A stretch of 64,000 nucleotides of DNA, taken from the NCBI RefSeq assembly GCF_029626265.1, contig NZ_JARUBN010000001.1, positions 1,922,001-1,986,000 on the forward strand, read 5' to 3'. Below the pieces are notes generated by a model, which saw only the letters and a program-made list of their open reading frames with translations, had not been told where the DNA came from and searched no databases. The position numbers and the translations under genes were made by a program. This DNA is from Micromonospora sp. WMMD1102 (GTDB lineage Bacteria > Actinomycetota > Actinomycetes > Mycobacteriales > Micromonosporaceae). Numbering within the stretch: position 1 is the stretch's first letter; the number at the start of each line of letters is the position of its first letter. Positions 1 to 7,730 of this stretch are shown here, piece by piece.

Positions 1-677
1 ATCGTCGTCGGGGTGGCCCGGTTGATCCGCCACTCCTTGAGCTGCCCGTTGGTCTTGGTGCCGATCAGCACGTCCACGGCGGCACTGCCGGTGCCCTCGC
101 TGCGCTCGTAGGTCAGTGTGTTGACCGTGTCCCAGCCGGTGCCGGCCAGCTTCACCGGCGACGACAGGGTGAACACGTCGTCCACGTAGGTTTCGGTGTA
201 ACGGTAGAGCGATGTGCCCGCCACCCGGTAGAGGTACGGCGACGCCGTGGCGAGGACGCGGGTGTTGGCGAACCCGCTCTTGAGCCGGCTTGCGGTCTGC
301 GCCGTGATCTCCCAGGTGCCGTCGACCAGCTCGCCCTGACGGCTCACCTTGTAGACCCAGCCGTCGGTCGGGTGCGCCGCGTATTCGGTGCTGCGGAAGA
401 ATCTGTCGTCGCCGGAACCGCCGATCTGCTGGTGCGCCGACGGCACCCAGCCGAGATTGTCGTTGACGTAGGCACTGGTGCTGGTCGTCCTGTCCCGGTA
501 GGCGTAGCTGAGCCGCTGACCGTCGGATCGGTACGCCGCCGTGGAGACACCGCAGTCCGCCGGAACGTCGCTGAGGGCCGCGGTCGCCGGCCCGACAGGC
601 CCGACGACTCCGGCCACGGCGAGACCGGTCGCGACAACGCTCAGCGCTGTCGCGGTGGCCACGATGGATTTACGCAT
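1..677 (-). CDS. Secreted tachylectin-like protein (5' part, runs off left edge)
   Basis: The first 225 codons of a minus-strand gene are present; the stop lies beyond position 1. The ATG is preceded by a strong GGAGG ribosome site. Residues 1-35 form a Sec signal peptide (MRKS, then an Ala/Val-rich core ending near GPATAA). The mature part is rich in aromatic, Thr and Ser residues, with repeating WVYKVS / YLYRVAG / SLYRYTE strand patterns such as those of tachylectin-2-like beta-propellers that bind sugars. An exported carbohydrate-binding role is inferred from this pattern only. The family call is tentative because the C-terminus is not visible; a generic secreted beta-propeller is the alternative. 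Confidence 0.6.
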   Translation of the reverse strand, partial: MRKSIVATATALSVVATGLAVAGVVGPVGPATAALSDVPADCGVSTAAYRSDGQRLSYAYRDRTTSTSAYVNDNLGWVPSAHQQIGGSGDDRFFRSTEYAAHPTDGWVYKVSRQGELVDGTWEITAQTASRLKSGFANTRVLATASPYLYRVAGTSLYRYTETYVDDVFTLSSPVKLAGTGWDTVNTLTYERSEGTGSAAVDVLIGTKTNGQLKEWRINRATPTT

Positions 678-897
678 GGGTGAAGTTCCTCCAGGTAGGG
701 CTGGTCCTGCATGGTGAGGGTCGGGCCGCCGGGCGCCCCGCCGGCCGAGCTCTGCGCGTCGTCGTGTCACCAGTGCACAGAGTGCCCTCCGGTGGGGCGG
801 TGCGGCCTGGGCAACCGTACGGTGCGGTGCGTACATCCCGGGCACAACTGGCGTACAGGGCGGCCGGTCACCCGCCCGTGCACGGCTGGCCGGAGGA

Positions 898-3494
898 TCA
901 GCCGGTGCGTTCGAGACGGCGGCGGGTCTCCTCGGCGGCCGGGTCGCCCAGATCGTCGTAAATTTGCGCCGCTCGCCGCCAGGCGGCCGCCGCCCCGGGC
1001 AGGTCGGCCAACGCCTCCCGGGTCTCGCCGAGCCGGATGAGGGTCTCGGCCTCGTGGTACCGGTCCGCGGAGTCGCGGAAGAGCTGCACCGCCTGTTCGT
1101 AGCAGCTCACCGCCCGGTCGTGTTCGCCGAGCCGGTCGTACGCGAAGCCGAGACTGTCCAGCGTCGCCGCCTGGCCGTTACGGTCGCCACTGCGCCGCTG
1201 CTGGGCGAGCGCCTCCGTGCAGCTCGCGATGGCCTGGGCATAGTCGCCCGCGCTGGCGTGCAACCAGCCGATCGCGTTGAGGGTGCGCGCCTCCCCGGCC
1301 GTGTTGCCGGCCAGCCGGTAGAGCCGCAGCGCCTCGCGACCGTGCGCGAGTGCCTCGTCCGGTCGACCGCACAGATAGCAGAGTTCGCAGTAGTTGTGCA
1401 GGGTCTGCGCCTGGCCGGTCGGATCGCCGAGGCGTTCGTGCAGTTCGAGGGCGCGCTGGAGCCGGTACTCGGCGGTGTCGTGCTGACCGAGCCGGGTGAA
1501 CGCGCGGGCCAGCAGCCGGTTGGTCGCGGCCTGCCCGGCGACGTCGTCGATCTTCTCCGCGCCACCAGCGCGACCTGCTGGGTGGCGAGTTGCTCCTGCC
1601 AGAGGCCGCGCGGGGCGAGGAACGTGTTGAGCGTCCAGGCGAGCTGCCAGGCGTACGCCTCGAATCCCGTCTCGGCGGCCTGGCCGACCAGGCGGAACAG
1701 CACGTGTTGCTCCGCCGCGAACCAGGCGAGCGCGGTGTCGTGCTCGGTCGCGGGCCGGCCCGCGTACGTCGGCAGCGGTGGCACCGGCTCGATGGCCGCC
1801 CACTGCGGCTGGAACAGCAGGGCGGCGGGATAGGCGTTGTGCAGGTAGTGGTCGTACAACCGGTGTCTGGTGGCCACCCGCTCGTCGGTGTGCTCCGACG
1901 ACTCCGCGAGTTCGGCCGCGTAGCCGCGCAGGAGATCGTGGAAGGCGTACCGGCCCGGCACGTGTTCGGTAAGCAGGTGGAGCCGGGTCAGCTCACGCAG
2001 TGCCGGTACGACGGCCGGTACGGGCACTCCGGCGAGGGCCGCGGCGGTGTCGGCCGTCAGGTCGGGGCCGGGATGCAACCCGAGCAGCCTGAACAGTCGT
2101 GCGGAGTCGCGGCTCAGCGCCAGGTACGACCACGAGAAGACGCGCCGGGCGTCCCCGTTGGCCAGGGCGTCGAGTCTCGCCTCGGCCCCGTGCAGTTCGG
2201 CGGCGAAGGCGTCGAGCGGGAACGAGGGGTGCGTGGCGATGCGGGCGGCCACCATCGACAGGGCGAGGGGAAGCCGGCCGGTGGCGGCGATGATGCCGGC
2301 GGCCGCGGCCGGCTCGGCGACGAGCCGGTTGGCGCCGAGTCGGCTGGCCAGCAGGCTCATCGACTCCTCGGGGGTGAGTACGTCAAGCGTCAGCGGCACG
2401 GCGCACTCGGCGGCGACCAGGCCGCCGAGCTGGTCGCGGCTGGTGACCACCACCACGCAGCTGCCGGCGCCGGGCAGCAGGGGACGTACCTGGACGGAGT
2501 CGCGTGCGTTGTCGAGGATCACGAGCATCCGGCGGGAGGCCAGCAGGCCTCGGTAGAGCGCGGAGATGGCCACCGTCGTCGACCCCTGCGCCGCTGCGTC
2601 GAGGAGCGCGTCGAGGCTGGCGAGTTCGGTGCTGCGGCCGACGAATCCGGACACCGCGAGCGGCAGTTGCTCGGGGCGGCCGCTGAGCGGGTCGCGCGGT
2701 GCGACGTCGGGCACCGGCCGGCTCGGGCCGGTGCCCGGCTCGGCGGCCAGGTGCGGGCGGTGGTGCAGGATGTCGTCGTGCAACCGGGTCAGCTGCGGCG
2801 CCGGGTCCAGACCGGTCTGCTCGGCGAGTACCTCCCGGGCCTGCCGGAACGCGTCGAGTGCGGCGGCCACGTCGCCGATGCGGTACAGACCGAGCATCAG
2901 CTGGCCCCACGCGCGCTGCCGCAGTGGATGCCGGTCGAGCAGGGTCCGTAGCCGCTGGACCACCTCGGCCGAAGAGCCGAGCGCCAACATCGCCTCGGCC
3001 AGGTCCTCCTCGGCGACCATCCGCCGCTCCTCGAGCTGCCGGACCCGCCGGGCCAGCAGGGGATGTGCCGGCAGGTCGGACAGCGCCGCCCCGCGCCAAA
3101 TGCCGACGGCGGTGGAGAGTTCACGCTCGGCCCGGGCCGCGTCTCCGGCGGTCAGGGCGTCCCTGCCCCGGGCCGCGGCCGCGTCGAACCGGTCCAGATC
3201 CCGCTCGTCGGGCTCCACCCGGAGCCGGTAGCCGCCGGCCGCGGCGGAGATCCCCGGCCACGACTCGCCGCCGCCGAGCGACCGCCGCAATCCCCGCACG
3301 TAGGTACGCAGGTTGGCCGCCGCCGACGGCGGTGACTCGTCGACCCACAACACTGCGGCCAGCTCGTCGGTGCCGACGACCTCGTTCGGGCGCATCAGCA
3401 GGGCGGCCAGCAGCAGGCGCTGCTTCACCGAGCCCAGCGGGACCGGTCGGCCCGCACGCCGGACCACCAGCGGGCCGAGAAGGTCGAAGCGCAT
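898..3494 (-). pseudogene. Broken SARP/NB-ARC/TPR (AfsR-type) regulator
   Basis: The N-terminus (MRFDLLGPLVV, SVKQRLLLAALL, then a bacterial transcriptional activation domain) is a SARP DNA-binding region of about 245 residues. An NB-ARC ATPase region and C-terminal TPRs follow. Two lesions are visible. First, the P-loop segment is missing: the text runs from STTVAIS straight to ALYRGLLASRR, whereas the paralogue at 26354-28741 has some 65 residues there including GVGKT. Second, near 1558-1565 the frame is lost after QQVALVA, and the TPRs (AATNRLLARAFTRLGQHDTAEYR onward) continue in another frame to the stop at 898. One missing base would explain the shift. An alternative start lies at 3521. 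The encoded protein should be unable to bind ATP and should lack its sensor repeats, so I treat the gene as inactive. Confidence 0.8.
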
Positions 3495-3636
3495 GAGCAC
3501 CCGTCCATTTGTACCCGACATGCCCGCGAGTTGTACCTGACAGGCAGGCGGCTTGTGCCGGACATGCCCGCACGGCGCCCCCGCCGTGGTTCGTCCGTGG
3601 TCTGGGCACCTTGCGTCCGCGTCCTAGCGTGACCGG

Positions 3637-4860
3637 GTGACAGCACCCCGTGTGGCGCCGCTGCCGGAGCTGAGCCCCCGGCTGACGTTCCTGTTCGCGG
3701 TCGCCGCGGGAGCGTCGATCGGCAACCTGTACTGGGCGCAGCCGATACTCGGTTTCATCGCGGCCGACCTGCGTGTCGGCACCGGGACAGCCGGTTGGCT
3801 CGTCACCGCGACCCAGCTCGGGTACGCCCTCGGCGTACTCCTGCTGGTCCCGCTCGGCGACGTCCTCGACCGCCGGTTGTTCGTCCCGGTGCTGCTGTCG
3901 GCCTCGGCCGTCGCGCTGCTGCTGTGCGCGTTCGCGCCGTCGATCGGACCGCTTCTCCTCGCGCTCGGCGCGCTCGGCGTGACGACGGTTTCCGGGCAGG
4001 CGCTCACACCGCTGGCCGGGGACCTGGCCGGCGACGCCCACCGTGGCCGGGTCGTCGGCGCCGTCGGGTCCGGGACCCTGACCGGTATCCTCGCCTCCCG
4101 CACCATAAGTGGATTCGTCGCCGGTGCCGCCGGATGGCGTGCGGTATTCGTCCTCGCCGCGGTCGTCGCGGTGCTGCTCGCGGTCCTGCTGCACCGCGCG
4201 ATCCCGCCGCTGGCCCCGCGAACGAAAATGTCGTACCCGGCGCTGATCGGTTCGGTCGGCGTGGTGGTCGTACGCGAGCGGGCGGTCCGTTGGACGCTTG
4301 TCCTCGCGGCCATCGGATTCGCCGTGTTCTCGTTGTTCTGGACGGCGTTGACGTTTCTGCTCAGCGGGCCGCCGTTCGGATATCCGGTGTCGGTGATCGG
4401 GCTGTTCGGGTTGGCCGGCCTGGCCGGTGCCCTGGTCGTCCAGCACGCCGGTCGGTTGCACGACCGCGGTTGGTCGGTTCCGGCCACCGGCGCGGCCTGG
4501 CTACTGGCGCTCGGCGCCTTCGTCGGCGCGGCGTTCGTCGGCCGGTCCGTCGTACTCGTCGTCGTCGTGATCGTCATGGTCGACATCGCCGTACAGGGGC
4601 AGGCCCTGCTGAACCGGGCGCGGCTGTTCGCCCTCTCGTCCGAGGCGCGGAGCCGGCTCAACACGGCGCTGGGCACCGCCAACTTCGCCGGCGGTGCGGT
4701 GGGGTCCGGCACCGCGACGGTGCTCTGGTCCGCGGCCGGCTGGACGGCGGTGACGCTCGCGGGGGTGTCGCTCTGCTGCTGCGCGCTCACCGTGTGGGCG
4801 CTGGGACGTCGAGGTCCACTGGCGGTCCGGCTGGCCGTGACCGACGTTCCGCAGTCGTGA
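3637..4860 (+). CDS. MFS transporter (drug/metabolite exporter type)
   Basis: A 407-residue integral membrane protein with about 12 hydrophobic segments and no signal peptide. The opening FAVAAGASIGNLYWAQPILGF and the loop LGDVLDRRLFVPVLL after TM2 (a variant of the MFS motif A, GxxxDRxGRR) are typical of the DHA-type subfamily that exports small molecules by proton antiport. Substrate cannot be read from sequence. The GTG start has no good Shine-Dalgarno, so translation may be leaderless. It starts 143 bp from the start of the broken regulator on the other strand, which may once have controlled it. Confidence 0.85.
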   Translation: MTAPRVAPLPELSPRLTFLFAVAAGASIGNLYWAQPILGFIAADLRVGTGTAGWLVTATQLGYALGVLLLVPLGDVLDRRLFVPVLLSASAVALLLCAFAPSIGPLLLALGALGVTTVSGQALTPLAGDLAGDAHRGRVVGAVGSGTLTGILASRTISGFVAGAAGWRAVFVLAAVVAVLLAVLLHRAIPPLAPRTKMSYPALIGSVGVVVVRERAVRWTLVLAAIGFAVFSLFWTALTFLLSGPPFGYPVSVIGLFGLAGLAGALVVQHAGRLHDRGWSVPATGAAWLLALGAFVGAAFVGRSVVLVVVVIVMVDIAVQGQALLNRARLFALSSEARSRLNTALGTANFAGGAVGSGTATVLWSAAGWTAVTLAGVSLCCCALTVWALGRRGPLAVRLAVTDVPQS

Positions 4861-4893
4861 CCGACGGCCCGCAGCCGTGACCGAATAAGTATT

Positions 4894-4915
4894 GTCGAAC
4901 TTCAATCAATTCGAC
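4894..4915. promoter_or_regulatory. Inverted repeat upstream of serpin
   Basis: GTCGAA and TTCGAC form perfect 6-bp arms around a 10-bp AT-rich spacer, about 45 bp ahead of the serpin ATG in an otherwise GC-rich gap. The position fits a repressor or activator site. No protein can be assigned to it. Confidence 0.35.
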
Positions 4916-4960
4916 CACTCGACCTGGCGTGTCCGGGTGGGACTGCTCTAACGTCGGAAC

Positions 4961-6253
4961 ATGGTCTCGCGTCGATCTGTCCTGCGGGCGGTGCCGCTCA
5001 CGGCCGCTGCCTTCACCGCCGGCCCCGGAGGCTTCCGTTCGCCCGGCGGGTCGTCCACGTCCGCCGATCCGGTGCGCATCCCGCCCGATCCGGCCACGAC
5101 GCAGGCCGCCGCGACCGCGGTGCGCGGCTTCACGGCCGACCTCTACCGCACGCTGGCGTCGACCCAGCCGGGCGGCAACGTGGTGTGCGCGCCGTACTCG
5201 GTCGGGCTCGCGCTCGCGATGACCAGGGCGGGCGCCGGCTCGACCACCGCTGACGAGATGGATGCCGTGCTGCACGCGCCGCATCCGCGCCCCGGCGCGC
5301 TCGACGCCGGACTGAACACCGTCGACCAGATGCTCGCCACCCGCTACCGGGACGGCGACGGCATCAAGCAGCCCCGGCTGACCACCGCCAACGCCCTGTG
5401 GACCCGACTCGATCTGGACCTGCGACCCGGGTTCCGGGACACCCTGGCCGGCTACTACGGTGCCGCCCCGCACCCGGTCGACTTCCGGGGCGCGACCGAG
5501 GCGGCCCGTCAGGAGATCAACACCTGGGTCTCCGATCGGACCAACGCGAAGATCCCGGAGCTGTTGCGGTCCGGCGTCCTGAGTCCCGACACCAGCCTGA
5601 TGCTGACCAACACGACCTACCTGAAGGCCGCCTGGACCTACCCCTTCAGCGCGACGGCCACGGCGGCGGCACCGTTCATCCGGGACGACGGCAGTGTCGT
5701 CGACGTGCCGACGATGCGCGGGCCGTTCGACCCGATGGGCTACCTCGAAGGGGACGGGTGGCGTGCGGTCGACGTGCCGTACGCGGGCGGCGGGCTGTCC
5801 ATGGCCGTCGTCATGCCGACCCGGGCCGACCTCGCCGCGGTCGAGGCGAATCTCGACGCGACGTGGCTGGGTGCGCTGTTGACCGGGTTCCGCTTCACCG
5901 ACGTCCAGCTGCGCCTGCCCAAGTGGACGTTCCGGCTGCCGGCCGAACTGGGCGCCCTGCTGACTGACCTCGGTATGCCCACCGCGTTCAGCTCGCGTGC
6001 CGACTTCGCCGCGATGAGCACCGAACCGGCCCTGCGCATCGACGACGTGGTGCACGAGACGTTCATCGCGGTGGACGAGAAGGGCACCGAGGCGGCAGCC
6101 GCGTCGGCCGTCATCGTCCGGCCGCCGTCGATCCCGCAGGGGCCGCAGTTCTTCGTCAACCGGCCGTTCCTGTACGTCATCCACGACCGGTTCACCGGCG
6201 TACCGCTGTTCCTCGGCCGGGTCCACGACCCGCTGGTCACCGGCCCGGCCTGA
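4961..6253 (+). CDS. Tat-exported serpin (serine protease inhibitor)
   Basis: A 430-residue serpin. The N-terminus MVSRRSVLRAVP carries a twin-arginine motif and a hydrophobic Ala-rich stretch, suggesting Tat export. Serpin landmarks are present in order: NVVCAPYSVGLALAM, LMLTNTTYLKAAW (breach/strand 3A region), VDVPYAGGGLSMAVVMP, FIAVDEKGTEAAAASAV, and FFVNRPFLYVI near the C-terminus. The hinge GTEAAAAS with small residues from P15 to P8 is the signature of inhibitory serpins, which trap proteases by loop insertion. Aligned to alpha-1-antitrypsin spacing, P1 falls at the RPPS segment, so the target protease is uncertain. It stands alone between an MFS gene and a LacI repressor. Confidence 0.9.
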   Translation: MVSRRSVLRAVPLTAAAFTAGPGGFRSPGGSSTSADPVRIPPDPATTQAAATAVRGFTADLYRTLASTQPGGNVVCAPYSVGLALAMTRAGAGSTTADEMDAVLHAPHPRPGALDAGLNTVDQMLATRYRDGDGIKQPRLTTANALWTRLDLDLRPGFRDTLAGYYGAAPHPVDFRGATEAARQEINTWVSDRTNAKIPELLRSGVLSPDTSLMLTNTTYLKAAWTYPFSATATAAAPFIRDDGSVVDVPTMRGPFDPMGYLEGDGWRAVDVPYAGGGLSMAVVMPTRADLAAVEANLDATWLGALLTGFRFTDVQLRLPKWTFRLPAELGALLTDLGMPTAFSSRADFAAMSTEPALRIDDVVHETFIAVDEKGTEAAAASAVIVRPPSIPQGPQFFVNRPFLYVIHDRFTGVPLFLGRVHDPLVTGPA

Positions 6254-6463
6254 CCGGTCCCGGAATCCGTCGCGGTCACCGGTGCACGGTGGGCCGCGAC
6301 CGCACCCACCCGCGCCGTGTCGGCCCGCGTGATCCGGGCGGCGCTGCCACCAAAGGCGGTGTGGCCTGCGGAAGCCCCTGTCTGGATGCCGCGTCCCGGT
6401 CGGGGCGTCCCGGACTCTTGTCCTCGTGATCTTCGTGAACTACTTTGGCAACACCTTGGAAAC

Positions 6464-6475
6464 GTAACCGATAAC
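6464..6475. promoter_or_regulatory. LacI-type operator candidate before lacI-family gene
   Basis: GTAACCGATAAC fits the symmetrical pattern GTWAYCGRTWAC with a central CG, the usual layout of LacI-family sites. It sits 22 bp ahead of the repressor ATG inside an AT-richer patch, consistent with autoregulation. This is a pattern match only. Confidence 0.45.
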
Positions 6476-6496
6476 GATTGCAGTCCGAGAGGCGAC

Positions 6497-7519
6497 ATGG
6501 TCGAGGGCAGCGCGCCAATCACCATGAGTGACGTCGCTCGTGCGGCGGGCGTCTCCACCGCCACCGTGTCGAGGGTTGTCAACGGGCAATACGGCGTCAG
6601 TGCCAGCACCACGGCCCAGGTCCGTTCGGCCATCGAGCGGCTCGGCTACGAGTCGAGCCTGGTCGCCAGCAGCCTGCGCCGCAACCGCACCAACGTGCTG
6701 GGCCTGGTGACCCACAGCTTCCAGTCCTACACCGCCGAGGTCCTCAAGGGCGTGATGCGGGCCCTCGGCCGCTCGGGCTTCGACCTGATCGTCTACGCCA
6801 ACAGCGATCTCTACGAGACGTACTCGGAGGGTTGGGAGCAGCGGCACCTGAACCGGCTGTCCGGCACGCTCACCGACGGGTGCATCGTCGTCACCCCCTG
6901 GGGCGAGGTGGCGAGTCGTGCCCCGGTCGTGGTCATCGATCCGGCCAGGGACTCGACGACGCCGTCGGTGACCGCGGACAACCTCTCGGGTGCCATCACG
7001 GCGGTCGAACACCTGTTGCGGCTCGGCCACCGGCGGATCGGGTTCATCGGGGGCCGGTCCAGGCTGGCGGCTGCCTGGTCGCGGGAGGAGGGCTACCGGA
7101 AGGCGCTGGCCGCGGCCGGCGTACCGGTCGACCCGACACTGGTCTGCCGGGGGAGTTTCAACCCCGAGTCCGCGGCTCCGTTGGCGCGGGACCTGCTGGA
7201 ACGAGCCGACCCGCCGACGGCGATCTTCGCGGCCAGCGACGGGATGGCCCTGAAGGTCCTGGAGGTCGCGAGAAAGCTGGGGTTGGAGGTCCCCGGCGAT
7301 CTGTCGGTCGTCGGATTCGACAACATCCCGGAGTCGGCGCTGGCCGAGCCGGCGCTGACCACGGTGGACCAGTCGATGTGCCAGCTCGGATACGAGGCGG
7401 CGCGCATGCTGAAGTCCCTGGTGATCGGTGATTGGGAGGGCCCGCGCCAGATAGTGCTTCCGACCAGTCTCCAGGTCCGCGGTTCCACCGCGGCACCGAA
7501 GAGCATCCCGGATCTGTGA
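6497..7519 (+). CDS. LacI-family transcriptional repressor
   Basis: A 340-residue LacI/GalR regulator. The N-terminal HTH reads TMSDVARAAGVSTATVSRVVNGQYGVS, followed by the hinge helix VASSLRRNRTNVLGLV and a periplasmic-binding-protein-like sensor domain (HRRIGFIGG, AIFAASDGMALKVLEVA, VPGDLSVVGFDNIPES). The open frame extends upstream to 6317, but I chose the ATG at 6497 because GAGAGGCGAC precedes it; 6524 is a possible shorter start. It lies directly upstream of the tandem esterase and the sugar ABC genes on the same strand, so it most likely represses that set and is released by an oligosaccharide or its breakdown product. Confidence 0.9.
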   Translation: MVEGSAPITMSDVARAAGVSTATVSRVVNGQYGVSASTTAQVRSAIERLGYESSLVASSLRRNRTNVLGLVTHSFQSYTAEVLKGVMRALGRSGFDLIVYANSDLYETYSEGWEQRHLNRLSGTLTDGCIVVTPWGEVASRAPVVVIDPARDSTTPSVTADNLSGAITAVEHLLRLGHRRIGFIGGRSRLAAAWSREEGYRKALAAAGVPVDPTLVCRGSFNPESAAPLARDLLERADPPTAIFAASDGMALKVLEVARKLGLEVPGDLSVVGFDNIPESALAEPALTTVDQSMCQLGYEAARMLKSLVIGDWEGPRQIVLPTSLQVRGSTAAPKSIPDL

Positions 7520-7631
7520 AACCAGGCCCAGTGGTGACGAGTTCCGGGCTGACCCGCGCAGTCAGTTCGAACACGAGAGCAGCCAGTCCGAACACCCGAG
7601 CAGTCAGCTCGAACGCGCAACTGAGGTAGCC

Positions 7632-7660
7632 GGAAGGAGGTGAGCCGAAGAGACTTCGGC
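7632..7660 (+). promoter_or_regulatory. Strong Shine-Dalgarno followed by a short hairpin
   Basis: GGAAGGAGGTGA (7632-7643), almost fully complementary to the 16S anti-SD, is followed at once by the perfect hairpin GCCGAAG-AGA-CTTCGGC (7644-7660), and then an ATG at 7662. The linear SD-to-start distance is about 20 nt, too long for normal initiation, but folding of the hairpin would bring it to a few nucleotides. This could make leader translation depend on RNA structure. Confidence 0.4.
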
Positions 7661-7661
7661 G

Positions 7662-7730
7662 ATGTCCACCGATGAGTCGAGCTGCCAACGGCTCGCATCC
7701 GTGCCAACGCACGAAAGGAGTGGAGCGTGA
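7662..7730 (+). CDS. Putative 22-residue leader peptide upstream of esterase
   Basis: This small ORF begins MSTDESSCQRLA and ends THERSGA. Its TGA overlaps the GTG start of the esterase (GTGA), a layout used for translational coupling. It lies just downstream of a strong SD and hairpin. No family is recognised. It may be chance, but the overlap and the SD make a coupled leader plausible. Confidence 0.35.
   Translation: MSTDESSCQRLASVPTHERSGA

Noticed and set aside
3121..4461. Long minus-strand open frame over the MFS transporter and the regulator start
   Set aside because: Arg/Gly/Asp-rich antisense text with no domain pattern; the plus-strand MFS gene explains the sequence.
4850..4882. Short direct repeats of GTGACCGAC at the end of the MFS gene
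   Set aside because: Too short and GC-biased to separate from chance.
7549..7620. Three loosely similar ~20-bp units (CAGTTCGAACAC type) before the leader peptide
   Set aside because: Too degenerate and irregular to call an operator array or repeat.
7641..7676. GTG-started 11-codon ORF overlapping the strong Shine-Dalgarno
   Set aside because: The start codon lies within the SD itself, so it cannot be used with it.
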